Shown in pieces: positions 32,825 to 36,511 of a stretch of 36,511 bases of DNA. Every line of letters starts with the position of its first letter. Within the stretch, counting starts at the first letter, position 1. The position numbers were made by a program, and so were the translations under genes. Origin of the DNA: Campylobacteraceae bacterium (lineage in GTDB: Bacteria > Campylobacterota > Campylobacteria > Campylobacterales > Campylobacteraceae); NCBI GenBank assembly GCA_012519705.1, contig JAAYPR010000026.1, positions 1 to 36,511 of the forward strand, given 5' to 3'. The notes under the pieces were generated by a model. That model was given only the letters and a program-made list of their open reading frames with translations. It ran no database searches and was not told where the DNA came from.

Positions 32825-33285
32825 GTCAAAAAAAAGATAATAAACTAATAACCGATGTTTTTGTAGATGGTGCTAGAAAAGGTTGGGATATCGCTGTTCA
32901 CAGCACCATTCCAAACGTTTTAATGGCTTTTGTGATTATTTATATCCTAAACAAATCAGGGCTTTTAAGCATCATGGGTAAATATATCGGCTTTATAATG
33001 ACCCCACTTGGACTTCCTGGTGAGTCGATAGCGGCGTTTTTGGCAGCGTTTTTAAGCTGGGGCGGTGGAGCTGGTGTTTTAGTAGCACTTATGCAAGATG
33101 GAACGATTAACGCAAACGATGTAGCAGTTTTACTTCCTGGGATGGCACTAGTTGGCTCAACTGTTCAGTATATGGGGAGAATCTTAGGGGTTTTAGGAGT
33201 TCCTGGTCGCCACTACGGAGTATTATTTGGAATTTGTATCGTAAATGCTTATTTAGCGATGCTTGTTATGAGTATTTTGGTGTAA
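32821..33285 (+). CDS. YjiG-like nucleoside-recognition (Gate) domain membrane protein
   Basis: A 154-aa membrane protein with about four spans. It shows RKGWDIAVHSTIPNVLMAF, LPGESIAAFLAAFLSWGGGAGVLVAL and LPGMALVGSTVQYMGRILGV. The size equals E. coli YjiG. It overlaps the YjiH-like gene (ATGA) and is followed 9 bases later by the M20 peptidase, so the three form one operon. Its function is inferred from pairing and context. Confidence 0.8.
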   Translation: MSQKKDNKLITDVFVDGARKGWDIAVHSTIPNVLMAFVIIYILNKSGLLSIMGKYIGFIMTPLGLPGESIAAFLAAFLSWGGGAGVLVALMQDGTINANDVAVLLPGMALVGSTVQYMGRILGVLGVPGRHYGVLFGICIVNAYLAMLVMSILV

Positions 33286-33294
33286 GGGTTTGGT

Positions 33295-34419
33295 ATGAAA
33301 CAAGAAGAACTAGCACTATTTTTAGATGAACTAAAAGAACTTACCGACATAGAAAGCCCAACCTACTACAAAGAAGGTGTGACTGAAGTTTTAAACTGGT
33401 TTGTTAAAAAAGCAGACTCGCTTGGTTTAAAACATAAAGTTTTAGAGCTAAATAGCGACAAAGTAGCAGACTGTCTGTTTATCTCAAACAACTTAGAAGC
33501 AGATAGTTACGACATACTTTTAGTAGGTCATATGGATACTGTCTTTCCAGTTGGCTCTGTTGCAAAAGTTCCTTTTACGCTAAAAGATGGCAAGATAAAC
33601 GCTCTTGGCATCATCGATGACAAAGCTGGGGCTTTACTTAGCTTTTACATCATAAAAGAGCTTGATTTAGACTCTATAAATGTAGGAATTTTACTTAACT
33701 CTTGCGAAGAGACAGGCTCTGCTCCTTCAAAAGAAGTTATAAAAGAGTATGCTAGAAAATCAAAGCAGTGCTTAGTTTTAGAACCAGCTCGTCCTGATGG
33801 TTCGCTAGTAGCTACTAGAAAAGGGATAGTTGCTTGCGTGGTTGATTTCCACGGAGTTGCTGCTCACGCTGGTAATTACCACGAACTTGGTCGCTCAGCT
33901 GTAGTTGAGGCTTCAAATTTCATAGTTGAACTTTCAAAACTGACTGATTATAAAGCCGGTCATACATTTAACGCTGTTATGACAAGTGGCGGAACAGCTC
34001 ATAACGTCGTGCCTGACTTTGCAAGTGTAACTTTTGAGATGAGATATAGAGTAAGTTCATCAGAGCAGTTTTTAAAAGAAAAACTTGATGAAATTCTCGC
34101 CAAACCTTTTATAGACGGCGTTACAAGCAAAGTAACTATCGCAAACACTCTTCCACCGATGATAGATGAAGAGAGCTTACCACGCATCAAAGCACTATTT
34201 GACGAAGTTGCAAAAGAGCAAAACACAAAAGTTACTTGGGTAGATGCTGGCGGGGCAAGTGATGGAAATATCATCTCATCAGTTGGATGTCCTGTGATAG
34301 ATGGTCTTGGACCAACAGGCGGGGAAATTCATACACATAACGAATACATGGTAGTTGACTCCGTAGTTCCAAAGTGCAACCTTGTAGTAGAGGTTATAAA
34401 AAGACTTACAAACTCTTAA
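33295..34419 (+). CDS. M20 metallopeptidase, CPG2-like (glutamate carboxypeptidase type)
   Basis: A 374-aa protein with no signal peptide. Metal motifs: LVGHMDTVFP (about 76-85), GIIDDKAGALLSFY, NSCEETGSAPS, LEPARPDGS, FHGVAAHAGNYHELGRSAVVEA and a late GLGPTGGEIHTHNEYM histidine. These follow carboxypeptidase G2, which removes C-terminal glutamate from folates and other N-acyl glutamates. The usual G-x-aDmK reads IDDKAG. It sits with the YjiH/YjiG pair, so the pair may import its substrate. It is the fourth M20 enzyme in the window. Confidence 0.87.
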   Translation: MKQEELALFLDELKELTDIESPTYYKEGVTEVLNWFVKKADSLGLKHKVLELNSDKVADCLFISNNLEADSYDILLVGHMDTVFPVGSVAKVPFTLKDGKINALGIIDDKAGALLSFYIIKELDLDSINVGILLNSCEETGSAPSKEVIKEYARKSKQCLVLEPARPDGSLVATRKGIVACVVDFHGVAAHAGNYHELGRSAVVEASNFIVELSKLTDYKAGHTFNAVMTSGGTAHNVVPDFASVTFEMRYRVSSSEQFLKEKLDEILAKPFIDGVTSKVTIANTLPPMIDEESLPRIKALFDEVAKEQNTKVTWVDAGGASDGNIISSVGCPVIDGLGPTGGEIHTHNEYMVVDSVVPKCNLVVEVIKRLTNS

Positions 34420-34430
34420 TTTATACAAAA

Positions 34431-34468
34431 TAAGCAAATTTGGGTAGGTTTTTACTCAAATTTGCTTA
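34431..34468 (+). terminator. Strong terminator after the M20 peptidase
   Basis: A 16-bp stem (34431-34446 with 34453-34468, one G-T pair) with a 6-base loop starts 12 bases after the stop and separates the peptidase operon from the next promoter. Confidence 0.8.
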
Positions 34469-34500
34469 AATTTCCTTTGGCATTTTAACTCTTTTTTAGA

Positions 34501-34506
34501 TATAAT
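34501..34506 (+). promoter_or_regulatory. -10 box of the 100-aa gene and flavodoxin group
   Basis: TATAAT lies 33 bases before the ATG at 34539. It probably serves the three plus-strand genes to 35981. Confidence 0.55.
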
Positions 34507-34538
34507 CACCACAAAATTGTAAAAAAGAAAGGACTAAA

Positions 34539-34841
34539 ATGGCTGAAAAAAGAGAACTAGAAGAAGAAATTTCAAGATTAGAAGAAGAGATACAAAAACT
34601 TACAAAACTACAAAAAGAAAACATCGATAAATTTGACAAACTAGAAAAAGAGTATGCCGACATCAGAGGCAACCGTATCTACGATGAAGATTTAAGAAGA
34701 GCAAAAGAGAAACATATCTATAGCGACTATGTGATAAAAATACTTTTTATCATCGCTATTTTACTGATGGCGTTTGGAACTTATGTTTTAATGGAGAAGA
34801 TAAACTTCGCCCAGCCCATAGTAGTCTGCCCAGCAAATTAA
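34539..34841 (+). CDS. Small coiled-coil protein with one membrane anchor
   Basis: A 100-aa protein. Residues 1-45 are a strongly charged coiled coil (EEEISRLEEEIQKLTKLQKE). A single hydrophobic span is at 67-85 (IKILFIIAILLMAFGTYVLM), and a short tail ends in CPAN. AAAGGA lies 6 bases before the ATG. It resembles a bitopic inner-membrane scaffold, but no family is recognised. It is followed 29 bases later by another unknown gene. Confidence 0.8.
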   Translation: MAEKRELEEEISRLEEEIQKLTKLQKENIDKFDKLEKEYADIRGNRIYDEDLRRAKEKHIYSDYVIKILFIIAILLMAFGTYVLMEKINFAQPIVVCPAN

Positions 34842-34870
34842 AATAATCAACCACAAAAAAAGGAGAAAAG

Positions 34871-35473
34871 ATGAGAGAGCTAACGGTTTTTATTGGATTA
34901 AAAAAGAAAAACATTGACTATATTGAGAAGATTAAAGATGAGCTTTTTGAACTATTTGTTTTGCTGAAACAAGAGGGAGAAAACGATAAATATTATAAAT
35001 ACAACTGCAAAGATGGCGAGTTTTTAGAGTATTATTTTCATCCATTTACTATGCTAAATGAAGATAATGAACCCTCTTATATAAAAGGTCCTATTTTGTT
35101 TATGGATAAGATAGAAAATAGCGACAGATCAGTCGATAGCTTCTTAAAAGAAAATCAAAGAAAATACCTTCTTGAGTATCTTGAACAGCTCGAAAACAGC
35201 GGAACAAGCTTTTTAGAAGAGATTAGAGCTGATATAAACAAAACTCTAAGTAACTACAGAAACATAGTTTCAAATTTAGAAGAAGAGATAAAAAGACTTG
35301 AGGCTTTTTTAGAGTACGATGAGTTTTATAACGACAAAAAAGAGAACTTAATGTATGAGATAAAAAACGCTCACTTTAGTAACTTAAAAGATAGAATTTC
35401 ACTATTTTTTAAAGGCATCAAAGGTGGCAAAAACAAAAAAGAGTTTCAAGCTCTACTAAGCGATAAAAATTAA
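34871..35473 (+). CDS. Uncharacterised cytoplasmic protein with a helical C-terminal half
   Basis: A 200-aa protein with no signal or membrane segment. Residues 1-80 look alpha/beta with aromatic-rich strands (KYYKYNCKDGEFLEYYFHPF). Residues 90-200 are helical and charged, with a heptad-like part (NIVSNLEEEIKRLEAFLEYDEF). AAAGGAG precedes ATG by 5 bases. It lies between the coiled-coil protein and flavodoxin. No function is assigned. Confidence 0.8.
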   Translation: MRELTVFIGLKKKNIDYIEKIKDELFELFVLLKQEGENDKYYKYNCKDGEFLEYYFHPFTMLNEDNEPSYIKGPILFMDKIENSDRSVDSFLKENQRKYLLEYLEQLENSGTSFLEEIRADINKTLSNYRNIVSNLEEEIKRLEAFLEYDEFYNDKKENLMYEIKNAHFSNLKDRISLFFKGIKGGKNKKEFQALLSDKN

Positions 35474-35495
35474 ACTTAATTAAGAAAGGAAAAAT

Positions 35496-35981
35496 ATGAG
35501 TATAGGTCTGTTTTACGGAAGTACAAATGGCGGTGCAAAAAGTGTTGCTACTTTGGTGGCAAATGAGCTTGGAGCTGAAGTTTTTGATGTGAAAGAAGTT
35601 AAGAGTGCTGATGAGTTTGCTAAGTTTGACACTTTGGTTTTAGCTAGTTCAACTTATGGTCTTGGAGAAATGCAAGATGACTGGCTAAATGCTCTTGATT
35701 TACTTGATGATGTAAATTTTGTCGGTAAAAAAGTAGCTTTAGTTGGAGTTGGAAACCAAGCAAGACATGGCGATAGCTTTTGTTCAAGCATAGTTGATTT
35801 CTTACCAAAAGTTAAAGGGGCGAGCTTGATTGGCTCAAGTGAGCTTGATGGGTATAAGTTTGACTACTCAGCTGCATTTATAAATGGTAAGTTTATCGGT
35901 CTTTGCGTTGACTTTAAAGGCGATGAAAACTGGGAAGCAAGAGCTAAAGCTTGGTGCGACAGACTTAAAAAGGAAATTTAA
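35496..35981 (+). CDS. fldA: Flavodoxin (long-chain type) with altered FMN loops
   Basis: A 161-aa electron carrier with FMN. In related bacteria it takes electrons from pyruvate or 2-oxoglutarate oxidoreductase. The fold follows the family: GLFYGSTNGGAKSVA at 4-18, SSTYGLGEMQDDW at 51-63 and LVGVGNQARHGDSF at 82-95. The phosphate loop usually reads T-x-T/S-G-N-T, but here it is S9-T10-N11-G12-G13-A14. The third loop usually has GDQ and an aromatic FMN-stacking residue, but has GNQ and His. AAAGGA precedes the ATG. The gene is followed by a strong terminator. Confidence 0.9.
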   Translation: MSIGLFYGSTNGGAKSVATLVANELGAEVFDVKEVKSADEFAKFDTLVLASSTYGLGEMQDDWLNALDLLDDVNFVGKKVALVGVGNQARHGDSFCSSIVDFLPKVKGASLIGSSELDGYKFDYSAAFINGKFIGLCVDFKGDENWEARAKAWCDRLKKEI

Positions 35982-36021
35982 CTAAGTTTTTAACTAAGTT
36001 TTATTCGTTAAATTTTTACTT

Positions 36022-36049
36022 TTTCTACTCATATTTTTATGAGTAGAAA
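36022..36049 (+). terminator. Terminator after flavodoxin
   Basis: A 12-bp perfect stem (36022-36033 with 36038-36049) with a 4-base loop, 41 bases after the stop, then a T-rich run. Confidence 0.75.
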
Positions 36050-36130
36050 CTTACTTTTTGTTGTGAAGTGATTAAATTTTTAAGCCTTAAGACAACTTAA
36101 ACTAATTTTTTACTTCGCTTACGCTCGTAA

Positions 36131-36511
36131 CTTTTCAAGAACTCTTATTAACTTTAGTGATGTCTTATAAGTTTTTATTATCTCTTTTTATTCCTTTAAA
36201 TTTACTTAGTCTGTATTGCAATACTCAAAAAAGTTTTTTATTCCGTTTATATGATTTCTGCCATTTAAAAGCTCGTTTTCGCTATGTTTAACTCCATAGT
36301 GAGCCTTAGTTTTATATCAACTATCCCGTTATAGGTTTTTTAGTTATTAGAATAAATTATACCCTCATCGAAGTCGATGAACTCTTCTTCTTTTAAAGTA
36401 ATGTATGTTTGAAATTTATCAGACTGCTTTGCAAAGTCGTGAAACTCAGCACACTCGGCATGGTTTTTATCATCGAAACTTTTAGCAATATTGTCTATGT
36501 GAGAACTATAA
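36131..36511 (-). pseudogene. Decayed IS1595-family transposase, cut by the window edge
   Basis: Read on the minus strand, pieces in shifting frames spell a transposase: IIYSNN-stop-KTYNGIVDIKL, then HYGVKHSENELLNGRNHINGIKNFFEY, then KFKGIKRDNKN and TYKTSLKLIRVLEK. The HINGI(E)-F(W) motif and the final leucine helix are IS1595 hallmarks and match the intact tail at the left window edge. A stop codon at 36340-36342, at least two frameshifts and a missing HLKECE segment show that it is dead. The upstream part, about 36343-36511, gives an open frame of 56 codons that fits the family poorly and may be a recombined piece. Confidence 0.65.

Noticed and set aside
1-36511. CRISPR array, rRNA operon or prophage
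   Set aside because: No regularly spaced repeats, rRNA-like stretches or phage structural genes were seen on either strand.

Overview
The window is AT-rich bacterial chromosome that looks like Campylobacter or a close relative in the Campylobacterota. The signs are a futalosine-pathway menaquinone gene (mqnE), a UbiX-family flavin prenyltransferase, an essential-type flavodoxin, a CfrA/CirA-type TonB receptor, a histidine phosphatase of the SixA type, TATAAT promoters that mostly lack a -35 box, and no sugar-catabolic genes. The species cannot be fixed from the sequence alone. Both window edges carry pieces of IS1595-family transposases: an intact C-terminal end at the left and a decayed, frameshifted copy at the right.

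Layout. 1-4313 is an accessory segment with a transposase tail, a GmrSD-like DUF262/DUF1524 nuclease with a DUF5655 tail, a NUDIX-like gene remnant, and a WYL regulator convergent with a Campylobacter-type unknown gene. 4290-5203 is a gene-free AT-rich stretch ahead of an outer-membrane TonB receptor with a Fur-box-like site. 7373-15848 (minus strand) holds sixA and then a peptide/acyl-amino-acid utilisation cluster: rhomboid, carbamoylase-like M20, AbgA-like M20, pepE, two tandem DcuC-family carriers and pepT. 15943-19911 is housekeeping: NlpC/P60 lipoprotein, murA, moeA, tRNA-Gly(GCC), ubiX.

20121-24315 is the most unusual part. It is a tight three-gene operon in which both junctions are 4-base overlaps: a WYL-domain regulator, a PH/TerB-like membrane protein of 581 aa, and a 527-aa coiled-coil membrane protein with NHR/GHSPD-type histidine motifs. 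The regulator type is one that controls phage-defence loci elsewhere, so this is the best candidate here for an undescribed system.

24460-29616 is a minus-strand operon of mqnE, an NCS2 purine permease, a purine-type phosphoribosyltransferase, an MFS transporter and a GT39-like membrane protein. It joins menaquinone synthesis, which releases a purine base, to purine recovery. 29757-35981 (plus strand) has a GlmS-like protein that lacks the glutaminase domain, a HIT protein, a YceI protein, a YjiH/YjiG pair with a CPG2-like M20 peptidase, two small unknown genes and an atypical flavodoxin.

Four M20 metallopeptidases, PepE and two kinds of carrier within about 26 kb suggest an organism that lives on amino acids, peptides and N-acylated amino acids.
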